From: Lophium mytilinum
Taxonomy: Eukaryota > Ascomycota > Dothideomycetes > Mytilinidiales > Mytilinidiaceae
Assembly: GCA_010093605.1 (NCBI GenBank)
Contig: MU004186.1
Location: 1,096,616 to 1,160,615 of the forward strand
Length of the DNA: 64,000 nucleotides
Direction of reading: 5' to 3'
Shown: positions 1-9,487 of the stretch, in pieces
Layout of the letters: every line of letters begins with the position of its first letter
Numbering within the stretch: the stretch's first letter is position 1
Program-made: the position numbers and the translations under genes
The notes under the pieces: generated by a model
The model's database searches: none
What the model was told of the DNA's origin: nothing
What the model saw: the letters and a program-made list of their open reading frames with translations, nothing else

Positions 1-270
1 CTATGAGGAGTAATTAGAATGTGAGCTATGGCGATTTGGAAAGGCCATTGTAGCAGCATACCTTGAATCAACACTGATGCTGCCCACGGGCTGCAACTCC
101 ACATCTTGGTCTGCATCGTCCAGGGCAAGGTCCCATAGCTCCAGCTGGGTCTCGTTGGAGAAATCCGCGTCTACGGCGCCGGCTCTGGTGCCAGTGACAA
201 TCAATGGTGGGCCTGTGCCCGGAGCCCAGGCAAAGGTTGCGGTCCGGGTTATTTCTCGTAGGCGGACCAT
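1..270 (-). CDS. SEC31: SEC31, COPII coat outer-layer subunit (5' end only)
   Basis: Only the first coding exon (270 down to 62) is in the window. It encodes about 69 residues beginning [18 protein letters not shown], followed by an [14 protein letters not shown] block; this is the conserved start of fungal Sec31, where the WD40 propeller begins. Sec31 pairs with Sec13 to build the outer cage of COPII vesicles budding from the endoplasmic reticulum. A GT donor (gtatgc on the minus strand) follows codon SR at 61, and the intron appears to end exactly at position 1 (catag acceptor), so the rest of the gene lies to the left of the window. The 89-residue open frame reads through this intron, and its last 20 or so residues are not real protein. 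Recognition rests on the N-terminal motif alone, which is distinctive. Confidence 0.85.
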   Translation of the reverse strand: MVRLREITRTATFAWAPGTGPPLIVTGTRAGAVDADFSNETQLELWDLALDDADQDVELQPVGSISVDSRYAATMAFPNRHSSHSNYSS

Positions 271-700
271 TGTTGATGCGGGGATGAGGATGAAATTGGG
301 AAAGGAAAGACGAAAAGGAAAGTCTCAGCGGGTGCAAAGCAGACGGCGACAGATGACGTGAGGGAAGTAACGAAGGGGCCTGGTGTCCTTATTGCATGGT
401 GCTGTGATCAACAACACCGTGGCCTTGCTTGAATCTGGCCGTAAGCCAAGAGATGTGTGTGGGGCGTCAATTGCAGCACGTGACCGAGCTTTCTTCTCAA
501 CTTTGGAACAGTCTCAAATCACTGAGGTACCTAGCTTTAGAGCGTCTCGTGGTACTGTCTAGTCTGACAGCCACGAAACCCACTTATCGCTCCACGGTTT
601 TCCACTCACAAAATAGCGTTCTCGTTGGGGCCAGAATCTTCAGCTTGAGGGAATCACGGTCTAAAGCACTTGCGCGAGCCTCTCACCACTTACGACCACC
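271..700. promoter_or_regulatory. Divergent intergenic region between SEC31 and the RRM gene
   Basis: This 430-bp stretch separates two start codons pointing away from each other (SEC31 at 270, RRM gene at 701). It must hold both promoters and both 5' leaders. I see no convincing TATA box and no extra gene; the short frames here lack family resemblance. Confidence 0.5.
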
Positions 701-1216
701 ATGTCGGATCCTACGCGCGTAAAGTCCACCGTCTACGTTGGCGGCTTAGACAACGCAGTCACTACACGCACTCTGCACGACGCGTTCGTGCCTTTCGGAG
801 AAATAGTCGATGTCACTCTACCCAAGCCAGACTTGCCCTCATCAACTGATCCCCACCGTGGCTTTGGATATGTCGAGTTCGAGAACACAGCAGATGCCAA
901 GGAAGCCATCGACAACATGGATCAAAGTGAGCTCTACGGTCGAGTCATCAAGGTAGCGCCGGCCAAGCCTCAGAAAGACCAAAACGAGGGGCTGGGGAGC
1001 AAGACAGCTATCTGGGAACAGGTATGTTCATCACGGGATCATATTCAGATTCATTCACTAACACGTTCGTAGGAGGGCTGGTTGGCGGAACATGCTGTGA
1101 GCGAAGAAGACCGACTGGCCACAGAGCAGGCGCGAGCAGTCTCTTCAGGACCTCCAGACCCAATGCAGGGGTTGGAGGGACTGGATGTCGCAGGACCGAC
1201 ACTTCCAACAAAATAG
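701..1216 (+). CDS. RRM-domain protein resembling the RNA-binding part of cyclophilin E (Cyp33)
   Basis: Two exons, 701-1021 and 1073-1216, joined across a 51-nt intron (gtatgt...gtag), give 154 residues. One RRM is obvious: RNP2 VYVGGL at residues 11-16 and RNP1 RGFGYVEF at 53-60, followed by AIDNMDQSELYGR, which closely parallels the RRM of metazoan cyclophilin E (a spliceosome-associated peptidyl-prolyl isomerase). No isomerase domain follows: the second exon encodes a short acidic tail ending ...MQGLEGLDVAGPTLPTK and then a stop. This RRM-only form is, to my knowledge, usual in filamentous fungi. It is probably a nuclear RNA-binding protein tied to splicing. Exon phase is clean, with the junction after codon 107. 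Confidence 0.85.
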
Positions 1217-1359
1217 ATCATACCGGAAATGGTTTGTTGCGTTCAAGGAATTGTGGCGTATGGAATTGAAATGAGATTGTGCTCTTCAATTGACGTCAAA
1301 TTTATACAGTGGCCCCACCAGCCTCATCTCCCTCTCACAAAAACCGGCATGATGCCTCT

Positions 1360-1918
1360 CTACTCGTTTCCGTGCTGGCGGACGAGACGTAGAGTCTTGT
1401 CCGTCTGGAACTTCCTGACACTGGAGTATACCGCAGCAAAGATAGCAACGCTGAGGCTCGGTTAGAAAGGAAAGTCCTTGAATAGAGCCGGGGGTCTTAC
1501 CCAAGAACGATGCCTGTATCAATAGTTAGTAATGTTTCAAAGAACCAACATTGTGGGTAGTTGAGTATAACATACCGAGGGGAATCAATTCCGGAGGGAC
1601 CTTCTTGAGTTGGCGAATGCGTTGGGAGATGGTGTGAGCTATGTGTATCCAAATCAGCACACGATCCGACGTCTGATGTTGTTGTGGCTTCGGAAAAGAG
1701 CACTACAATCCTACGCACCGCTATGCTCCTCTTTCTGTATTTCTGATTAGTCTCTAGTGCGCTCGCATCTCAGCGTTAGACCTTACAGGAACTGGCCTCA
1801 TCATCCTCGCCGTCGGCTGCATCCGCATCACGGCCGAGGGCTGAATCCGCATGGCGGCAGTGGGCTGCATCCGCATGAAAGCAGTAGGCTGCATGGCGAG
1901 GACCCGCGTACGGAACAT
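1360..1918 (-). CDS. MLRQ/B12D (NDUFA4-like) small mitochondrial respiratory-chain protein
   Basis: Five exons on the minus strand: 1918-1787, 1734-1719, 1638-1576, 1513-1501, 1450-1360 (132, 16, 63, 13, 91 nt), giving 104 residues. The spliced product contains HTISQRIRQLKKVPPELIPL, a hydrophobic stretch IVLGVAIFAAVYSS and the tail DKTLRLVRQHGNE, matching the fungal MLRQ/B12D family: single-membrane-span proteins of the inner mitochondrial membrane once assigned to complex I and, in mammals, shown to belong to complex IV. The first 44 residues form a basic presequence containing four imperfect 8-residue repeats of the type MRMQPTAx. Exons 2 and 4 are micro-exons, needed to restore the KEEHSAHT and GIVLG joins and to keep phase. 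The gene is divergent from COX12. All introns are GT-AG. Confidence 0.83.
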
Positions 1919-2141
1919 GGCGAAGGAGTGGAGAGTTGGGTGATGGTGCAATGGGTGGTGTTTCGGTGAAGTTGGCGGTTCGATGGAGCTCCTCAAAGGA
2001 ACTAGCCGGAACAGAAAGCGGCCCTTGCGTTTTCCTCGAACCACCAGAGCCGGCCGACTGACTGCAACGACCTCACCTCCACCCTCAGCTCCACCACTCC
2101 AATTGCCACCCCATCTCAACTCTAAACCCCCTCCCGCAACC
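1919..2141. promoter_or_regulatory. Shared 223-bp bidirectional promoter of the MLRQ gene and COX12
   Basis: Start codons of the two small respiratory genes lie only 223 bp apart, back to back. The interval must contain both core promoters and both leaders. The COX12 side is C-rich (around 2060-2140). Co-regulation of the pair is inference from arrangement. Confidence 0.55.
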
Positions 2142-2743
2142 ATGTCTGACAGTGAGGAACGCGAGACCAAGCCCTTCAAGTTCGTTACAAGTGAGTTGCC
2201 CTGACCGAGCCGCTGGAGCTGCCCGAAGCTAATCTGTACCTGACAGCCGGTATGTTCCACTCGAGCTATCACCACGCCTCCCGACCTGTATACGACTTTC
2301 ACATGCACCAATCACCTGCGAAATAGCTCAGAGGGTTTATGTAAACTGACAACGGCTCCTACATCCAGGTTTCGATGCCCGTTTCCCGAACCAGAACCAG
2401 TGAGACACCTTGGGTACTCTACAAACAACCTTCGCCTAACCCACCACCAGGACCAAGCACTGCTGGCAGAACTATGTCGACTACCACAAGTGCATCATAG
2501 CCAAGGGCGAGGACTTTGCGCCCTGCCGCCAAGTATGCCGCCCGCCTCCCATAGTAATGCCCGTCAATAGCGCTGACAACATTCACAGTTCTTCCACGCA
2601 TACCGCTCTCTGTGCCCGGGCGTTTGGGTTGAGCGATGGGACGACCAGCGCGGTCAGTATTCTTGCATGCCGTGGATGCTTACCATGGGCGCTAACAAGC
2701 GATATTAGACAACGGCAACTTCCCAGTTCGTCTAGACCAATAG
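2142..2743 (+). CDS. COX12: Cytochrome c oxidase subunit 6B (subunit VIb, Cox12)
   Basis: Six exons: 2142-2190, 2247-2249, 2369-2399, 2451-2532, 2589-2652, 2709-2743, giving 87 residues, the normal size for the family. The twin Cys signature is intact: CX9C (C32-C42, in HCWQNYVDYHKC) and CX10C (C53-C64), the fold imported into the intermembrane space by Mia40. It sits on the intermembrane-space face of complex IV and bridges the two monomers. Exon 2 is only three bases (ccg); including it gives FVTTGFDARF, which has the same spacing as other fungal homologues, whereas skipping it gives FVTSFDARF, one residue short. Both options keep frame, so the 3-nt exon is strongly suggested but not proven. 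It is divergent from the MLRQ gene. Confidence 0.9.
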
Positions 2744-4398
2744 GCTGGTACAAGACAGCGTTTGTCTTTCCCGAGATTGTTGGTTGTTGATCATAGCGGA
2801 AGGAGCGAGAGGGGGTGGTTGTATCATATTGAAATGGCAATGCAATGGTGAACTATCTGGATGCGGCCCCACCAATCTCGTGACAAAAGAGAGACAACTT
2901 GCCATGAAACCGAAATCAACAGCTGCCCACCAACAGTTACGATGTTACCATAGATAACACGGAGCAGCGTCGAGAAAGCTCTACGAAAGTGAGGCTAAGC
3001 GCTCTTCCTGTATCTTGACTCCATAACTGCGTCGACGCAACAAAGAGGGGGGGTTGACTACAGAATCAGGTCATGAAGTTGCTAACAGTCAAAAAGCTCC
3101 ACTCATTTCCTCATGCCACATCTTCATTGTCATTACCCCATTTACACTCATCACACTTATCTTTGTTCACCCGCCGGATGTCGAATCGATGCCCGGAGGT
3201 GTCCTGATACATCTGGTAACTAAAGTACGGGCGGATCTCTATAGTACGGTGGTTAGAAAGATGGGTATTCGGAGCGGGAGGCCGGCGGCAGTAGTTTGTT
3301 TCCACCGTGCTGTGAGAACAGCTAGAGAAATAGGTGTAGATTATGCGGCACATTTTCGGTCGATTCTGTGACTGTTGGTGCTATTGATGGGCGGAGGTGG
3401 ACGTGGGAGAGAGCTACCGTGGAGGAAAGAATGATGTTCTATATATTAGCAAATCCTGCTGTAAGGTGGCACTGCTGTTGTTCGCCTTCACCTTCGACTG
3501 TCGGCTGGCATGCTATCTGGGACACGTAAGGGGGTATGGTACTCGGCCATTAATCTGCGTACACAGTCATACCACTACTGCGGGATCTACTCTTGCTCTC
3601 GACGCCACTGCAAGGAATGCCCTCGCTCGTATGTCTTTATATGGTCAAAAGGTAGTCCAACATCCACTGCGTTGACCTTTACATCGTATTTAGAGTTTCT
3701 AAAGCCTGACGGAAAGCCCCAAGGTGCCTATACTTCTGTCTTGGTACAGAAGTCTGGAAATGCATGTGGCTACGAATCTTCATGAGACCTTAACAGTGAG
3801 AGGTATCTTCGGTGCGACGGCGACTTTCTTCATGATAGGATAGGGAACTTGATGCTGCCGTTTGTTATAGACATCAGGTCGATTGAAAGCCGTGAATGGA
3901 TCTCTCGTCTTTGAAAGCAGAATGAAGAAAATGATGTGTTATGTAGAGGCTACGTCGCTGCTCAGTTTACGAGCTGCGTATGTCTGTCTTTGAGGTTCGG
4001 TCTAGGTTTTCCAAGATTTGTAGCTATGTTTCAAGAAGCTTGGAGGCTCGTTTTATGTGCTTGATGCTTGTCAAGAAATTTTTACCTTTGCAAGGAGCGG
4101 AATGTAATCAATCGACCCTGATCGTGAGAGATTACTTTAGCATAGTCTCTGAAAGGTAAGACACAAGCAAAAAATTGTTTCTTGCAGATGACTTTTCGCC
4201 GTTACAGCATTCTTTAGACGATGCCTCCGGTGAATGATAGGTGAATGGTTGGGGCCAGGGACGACAGGGATGCAAGCTCAAAGCCCACGTGAGGACTAAC
4301 TAGATCACCACTAGCGGGCGATCTGCTTGGCAGTCGCGCTCCACGTAAACACGAGCGCGGGGACGTCATTGCAACCACCACATTCTTCATTCAACATC
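2744..4398. other. Intergenic region, no gene recognised
   Basis: 1.65 kb between COX12 and the CENP-Q gene. Short frames occur (about 3054-3371, 3397-3675, 3510-3785) but none shows a domain, a coherent splice pattern or composition like the neighbours. A 3' UTR for COX12 and the promoter of the next gene are the only contents I can justify. Confidence 0.5.
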
Positions 4399-5513
4399 AT
4401 GCCACCCAAAGCAAAACGCGGTAGGGGTAGGCCCTCCAATGCGTCGCGAGGGGTCGTAAATGTAGCAAAGCCGACATCTATCCAGGCGAAGACGAGAGGC
4501 AGACCACCAAAGGGCGGACACTCGGCGCAACGACGACAGCCCGCTGAAGAAGACGACGATATGCCAGAACCATCCCGTAGATCCAAGCTAGGCCGACCTC
4601 CAAATCTAGCTCCAGAAGTTGCCGGCAGCCGGAAGCGCAAAGCTCGTGATGCTGAGGAGGAGGTCGAAGATGAACCAGCGTCAAAAAAGTTCCAGCATCT
4701 GCGAACGCGCAGTCGCTACGTCCCGCAAGCTGTCATCGCCGCAAAATGGCAGGCGCCCACCCATCAGATGCAGGAACAAATCAAGAACATATTCAAGACT
4801 GCATTGAGACCCGTGGTTGCGAGCCGACGGGATGAGCGGAGGAGGCTGGAGGCCGAACAGGTTGTTGGGGCCATGATCAGAAAACTGGAACAGCGACTGC
4901 CTAAGATGCCTTTTCCTCCTAATACGAAAGATACGGACTTCGATCTAGAGAAGGTTGTAGAGCGGAATGTATGTGATCCATGTCTTCAGACGGTATGCGA
5001 TGCTGACAGGGTACAGAGAATGCTCGAAAACCAGCTCACGCCTGCGATGCATTCGATCGATCTACTGAAGGCGGCGATTGAGAAGGAGGAGGCACAACTT
5101 GAGAGGGACAAAGAGGTGTTAGCGGAATTCGAGGAGAATGCAAAAGCGGAGAAGACGGCGCTCAAAAATATGAGTGTGAAGGTAAGGTCTCTAGCTCGTC
5201 GTCTGAGCTCTCTAACAGACTACAGCCCCATCCTATGCTCCGATTGCCGAAGAACTTTGAAATAGGAGATGATTCCGCGGAGGATATTGGCCTGGTGAGA
5301 CAGAAGACCGCTAAGCAGGCGCTCTTCGACGACCCCGACCCGGATTTTGCGCCGCTGCTCGACACCCTGCGGAACCATCTCGAGAGCATGCAAGGGAACC
5401 ACGAGCAGGTGCAGGGGATCGACGCCGTGATGCAGGAGGCGCAGGCGGCGCTGGACGATGTGCTGTTCACGCATGCAAGTCCACAGCAGTACGATTCAAT
5501 GAGCAGGCCATGA
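4399..5513 (+). CDS. CENP-Q-type inner kinetochore protein (Fta7/Okp1 family)
   Basis: Three exons: 4399-4968, 5017-5181, 5226-5513; 340 residues. I start at MPPKAKRGRGRPS because the frame upstream has no in-frame ATG. The N-terminal 110 residues are basic and disordered with three AT-hook-like cores (RGRGRPS, KTRGRPPK, KLGRPPN) and a bipartite basic run RKRKAR. Then comes the conserved block KKFQHLRTRSRYVPQ, a stretch leading to KLEQRLPKMPFPP, and a long charged coiled coil (roughly residues 190-245). This order fits fungal CENP-Q/Fta7, a subunit of the constitutive centromere-associated (COMA/CCAN) complex. AT-hooks would fit binding to AT-rich centromeric DNA (inference). The acceptor at 5016 is chosen over one 7 nt upstream because only it keeps frame. 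Confidence 0.75.
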
Positions 5514-5924
5514 TTCGCAGGACTCGTTTGGCGGGAGTTTCGTTCCATCGCATTGGCGGTTCAGGCAGGCCTGGGGAACCTAGCGGAGAGCCAGGAGAAT
5601 TCCAGGCTGCACTAGCAGCAGATCATGGCGCTGGAGCCGCCGGGGGATAGTGTCACGAGAACCACGACTGCACGATTACCTCCCAGATAATAGTGTGGAC
5701 GATTCTATGCAAATACCAACCTGCAATGAGCATGGACTACCTACCGAACTACAGAGTGTCCGCAGCGCCAGCAACGCATCCGTCAGCCTCGTGGGCTGGG
5801 CTGGAGTGGACTTGATGTTGTGCAGATGGACGCACCGTGACATTTTGAGCTTGTTCCCCATGCATTCCCGGCGCATCGGTTCTCGGGATGCCACATGCAG
5901 GAGCGGAGTGCAGATAGACGGATT

Positions 5925-6029
5925 TCAATGGAATCACGCTAGTATCTGCATGGCGTCTATCTAGGCTCAGAGGGGTAGGAAGTATGCCGATTTTGGTGGT
6001 GACACTAACAAATTGGCACAGGGGGCTAC
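5925..6029 (+). repeat. Dispersed repeat copy A
   Basis: About 105 bp matching 53413-53507 in the same orientation. Shared landmarks in order: tcaatggaatcac, ctgcatggcgtc, ctaggctcagaggg, and a terminal cacagggggctac. The copies differ by short indels and many transitions. Probably a fragment of an old transposable element; the family is not identified. Confidence 0.7.
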
Positions 6030-6099
6030 CCTGGCGCCACCAGGTCACAAAAATTGGATACCTGCCAGAGGCTCTACGTCAGCAGCCCGTGACCTTCGG

Positions 6100-6480
6100 C
6101 TTCTTTATCTTTAACACTATACCAAGCGCCCGTATAGCCCTAAGTAGATAGATGCAATAGTAAACTACTTCTACTAGGCTGCCTCTATAGCCCTAGTCCC
6201 TTTTTAGGCCTTGTTAGAGCTAGGCGTTGCCCGGATAGTCACGAGGCAAGCTACCCTAACATGAGGAAGTTCGGGAGATCTACCGTGATAGAGCCCGCAG
6301 CCTTATCTCATCGGCGCGTTGCCGTATACGGCCTGCACAAGCTGCCTCGAGCAGAGACCTTAGATAAGGTCTCCTGAGCGTGCAGGCTTCACGCTAGGTA
6401 TTCTGCTAGCTAGGGGCCCCTTACTAGCGGGTTTTTTATGAAGTTTTGTGAATACAGGGCTAGCCAGGGGCCTGCAGTAG
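6100..6480. repeat. Probable eroded, RIP-like repeat remnant with small palindromes
   Basis: The left half is rich in cta, tag and ata words like the RIPed element at 22-29 kb. The right half includes an 8-bp inverted repeat around 6357-6374 (agacctta/taaggtct) and the palindrome gccgtatacggc near 6322. No coding frame. Assignment as a transposon relic is tentative. Confidence 0.35.
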
Positions 6481-6973
6481 CTCAAGCCTCATCACACCGA
6501 TTTGCGTGGCGAATTCCCTCCTACGGCCGTGCAATTCGTCTCTGAAATCCGTCTGATGGGCTCAGCTACGGAACCGCGGCCTCGCCCGGAACTAGTTATT
6601 GGACGATGGCCCGTCCGCCGGTGTGTCTGGAGTGAATTGTCCCGTCATGCTCAAACCCTTCCCCCAGGAACTGTTACGGACGAGCCAAGTAAACATGGAG
6701 AGACATTAAATAGAGGGGCGCAGCGACCTCGGCCCAGCGGCAGATCTTCGCTCCTCCATTGCGCCATATTCTAAGCCTTTCTCGCGTGCCACTTCGACAT
6801 TCACAATCCTCCAATTCACCACCACCGCCACCACAGACTGCTCCGCGTGTGCGACCTGCGAACGTGCTCGAGGCAATGCGCTGCTGCTGTGACCGCTCCG
6901 CCCTCTGACGCAGTCCTGCGCGCCGACCCCGTACCACTCCCAGCACTGCTCTCCCGGACGCGGCCCAGCTTTG

Positions 6974-8931
6974 ATGCCCGCCGAAGCTACACAAAGACCC
7001 AATGGAGCTTCTCCCCGTGGTATGACGACGCCCAGGGCCACGGATCAGGGCAGCGAGACCGATAAATCCAATGCGCCGAAAAGGAGCCCGCCCCAGAAGG
7101 GCACATCGTCGTCCGGCGCAGAGGGCTCCACGAAAAGCCCAAAGAAGCGCCGGAAGGTCAATCATGGTCAGCTCGCGGCTCCGCTCCCGCTGCGTTCGCA
7201 GTGCTCACAATGCTAACTCCTGTTGTCTCCGGTAGCGTGCATATACTGCAGACGTTCGGTGAGCCGCCGCGCCCTCGACTCCCACAGCACCGCATCCAAG
7301 ACACATGACAATGGCGCTGTTAGACTGTACACTGCATGCTGACCTCTCCCCCGAATAGCATATGACCTGCGACCTTGTAAGCTGTGCCGAAGCCCCCTGT
7401 TGGCCGACTTGCGCTCACTAGAAACTCCCTTACCGCGCAGGAACGACCGTGTAAACGATGCATCAAGCGAAATATTGGCCATCTTTGCCACGATGAGCCG
7501 CGAGAAACAATTAAAAAGAGCAAGACAGACCCCGACAGCGCGAACGGTGATGCAGACTCGTCCAAGCAAGACACGGCACCGTCCGAGTCCCCCATGAACC
7601 CTCTCGAGTCGCGTCGAAGTGTGTCTGATGCAGGGCTCAACCTTGCGCCGCCCCCAATACCCCAGAGCAGAGTTGCCAACACAGCGCCTATCGCCCAGCC
7701 TACGCCTGTGTCTGCGCCACAAGCCCCATCCCTGACGGATAGCAATCAGCCATGTTGGTTACACGCTCCCAGTCTTGAAACGCATTGTACTAACTGCGCC
7801 GTGGAGACATGAACTACAACGACTGGAATGCCGGCTCGGCAACCCATTTTCAGGATATGCACCATTTCCACCCTTCCTACATGTTCAACACGTCCGAAGT
7901 TAGCAACGAATACAACCTCCTCAACGACTTTCTAAGCAACAGTCTCATGGAAGACAGCAGCCTCTACTCCGGCGCTGACATGCAAGGCCTGTTCCCTGAC
8001 CCCAATCTAGCAAATCCGATGGGCACATTGCCCAACACCAATTCTTTTAATCCTAATCCCCAGCACACCAGTCTTCTGCTACCGCCACCCGCGCAAGCCG
8101 CTGTAGGCAATTCCATTTCGAGACCGCCAAGTGGATTTCCCATCGACAAAGCCCGAGAGAGGTACTACATGACGGCTGCCGATCCTGCAATGGGGTCAGA
8201 CACCCCCGAAGAGCGCATGGACAAGCTGCTAAGAGCCAAGATGGACGCCGGAATGCTTAAGCCGTTTAACTACGTCAAAGGTTACGCGCGGCTGAATCAG
8301 TATATGGAGCGGAACATGCAGGGAGGCTCCCGCGTGAGAATCCTACGGCAGCTAGACAAATTCAGACCCAAATTTCGAGAGCGGATGCAGAAGCTGACAG
8401 ATGTCGAGCTAGTGCGTGTTGAGATGTGGTTTGATAAGAGCTTGATGGAGTACGATCGGGTTTTTGCAAGCATGGCGATTCCCGCTTGCTGCTGGAGGAG
8501 AACAGGAGAAATATTCAGGGGTAACAGAGAAATGGCCGAGTTGATCCATGTGCCCATCCAGAAGTTGAGAGATGTAGGCAACTCTGAGACCCCTTTGTTT
8601 GCACCGTCGCTAAGCCACTCTCTAGGGCAACATCGCCATTCACGAAATCATCGCCGAGGGCTCCCTCGTCAGCTACTGGGAGAAGTTCGGAGCTATTGCA
8701 TTTGATAACTCTCAGAAAGCCATTCTGACGAGCTGCTCACTTAAGAACCCTGATGCGAACTCGAAAGACCCCGAGATCAGATGCTGCTTTTCCTTCACAA
8801 TCCGCCGTGACATCTATAATATGTGAGATCCATGCGCTCGCGGTCTTAGAGAGAGTACTGACAGAGAACGCAGTCCTGCCTTGATTGTTGGCAATTTCCT
8901 ACCTATGATACCACCTTCACCGTCGGGTTGA
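6974..8931 (+). CDS. Zn2Cys6 transcription factor with PAS-like region, AcuK/AcuM (ERT1/RDS2) gluconeogenesis family
   Basis: Seven exons: 6974-7166, 7236-7258, 7359-7376, 7441-7753, 7807-8573, 8626-8822, 8874-8931; 522 residues. The zinc cluster follows the consensus CX2CX6CX5CX2CX8C (CIYCRRSHMTC then RPCKRCIKRNIGHLC) and is assembled from four exons, two of them only 23 and 18 nt. It is preceded by a basic run KSPKKRRKV that may be a nuclear signal. After a Ser/Pro-rich linker comes YMNYNDWN...FHPSYMFNTSEV and then a conserved C-terminal half with FNYVKGYARLNQYME and ACCWRRTGEIFRGNREMAEL, the PAS-like module of the yeast Ert1/Rds2 and Aspergillus AcuK/AcuM factors that activate gluconeogenic genes. 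I cannot tell AcuK from AcuM with certainty, so no symbol is given; the cluster resembles the AcuM-like branch more. The donor at 7754 (gttggt) is weak, but a tactaac branch site follows it. Confidence 0.82.
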
Positions 8932-9487
8932 TCTGCCCGTCGACTGCATATACAAACTTGGATGGCACAATTGCTTTAGTACGGGAGGTTAGATTTTCGC
9001 GTGTGCTATTGTTCTATGCTCCACGACGATCCAGATACGAATGTTGATCCAGGAGGGAAATGCGCGACGCCACTCGAGTATATGGTGACCTTGGCTTACT
9101 GGCGATATTCTTACCCTTCGTATCTACAGTAGCTTTGGAGTATGAAGGGCACCGAGGCCAATAAAGATACGACGATCAGGGGAAAATAGGACCTAAGAAT
9201 GGTCGCGTTTGGCCTTGAAACTGATGGCGAAAAGTATACCCACCACCACCCCTCTACGACTTCGAGCACCTTATATCTTTTGTGCATATTACGTTGTTCT
9301 CTGTACATGATTTCCTGAATACTATCATGGAATTTCCGCTATGTTTATCCGACATTGCTGCTGCTTCTTCGTGGATCGCTTTACGCCTCTTAGGGCCGCC
9401 GGATCGCGACTTTAATCCAACCTCACCTCATCACCAATCCCTCCTCCCCCGCACACACACCCCCCATACCACCATCAAAGATGCAGA
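8932..9487. other. Intergenic region
   Basis: 556 bp between the zinc-cluster regulator and the SPO22 gene. It ends in a C-rich leader (about 9420-9480). No gene or repeat recognised. Confidence 0.5.

Larger units (their letters stand above)
5514..6973. other. Intergenic region with repeat relics
   Basis: 1.46 kb without a supportable gene. It contains a copy of a dispersed repeat (5925-6029) and an AT/TA-rich stretch (about 6100-6440) resembling an eroded transposon. The last few hundred bases are the promoter and leader of the downstream regulator. Confidence 0.5.

Noticed and set aside
1754-2311. 185-codon minus-strand frame across the COX12 promoter
   Set aside because: Only its last third is real (exon 1 of the MLRQ gene, from the ATG at 1918). 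The upstream part is promoter and COX12 leader read in reverse.
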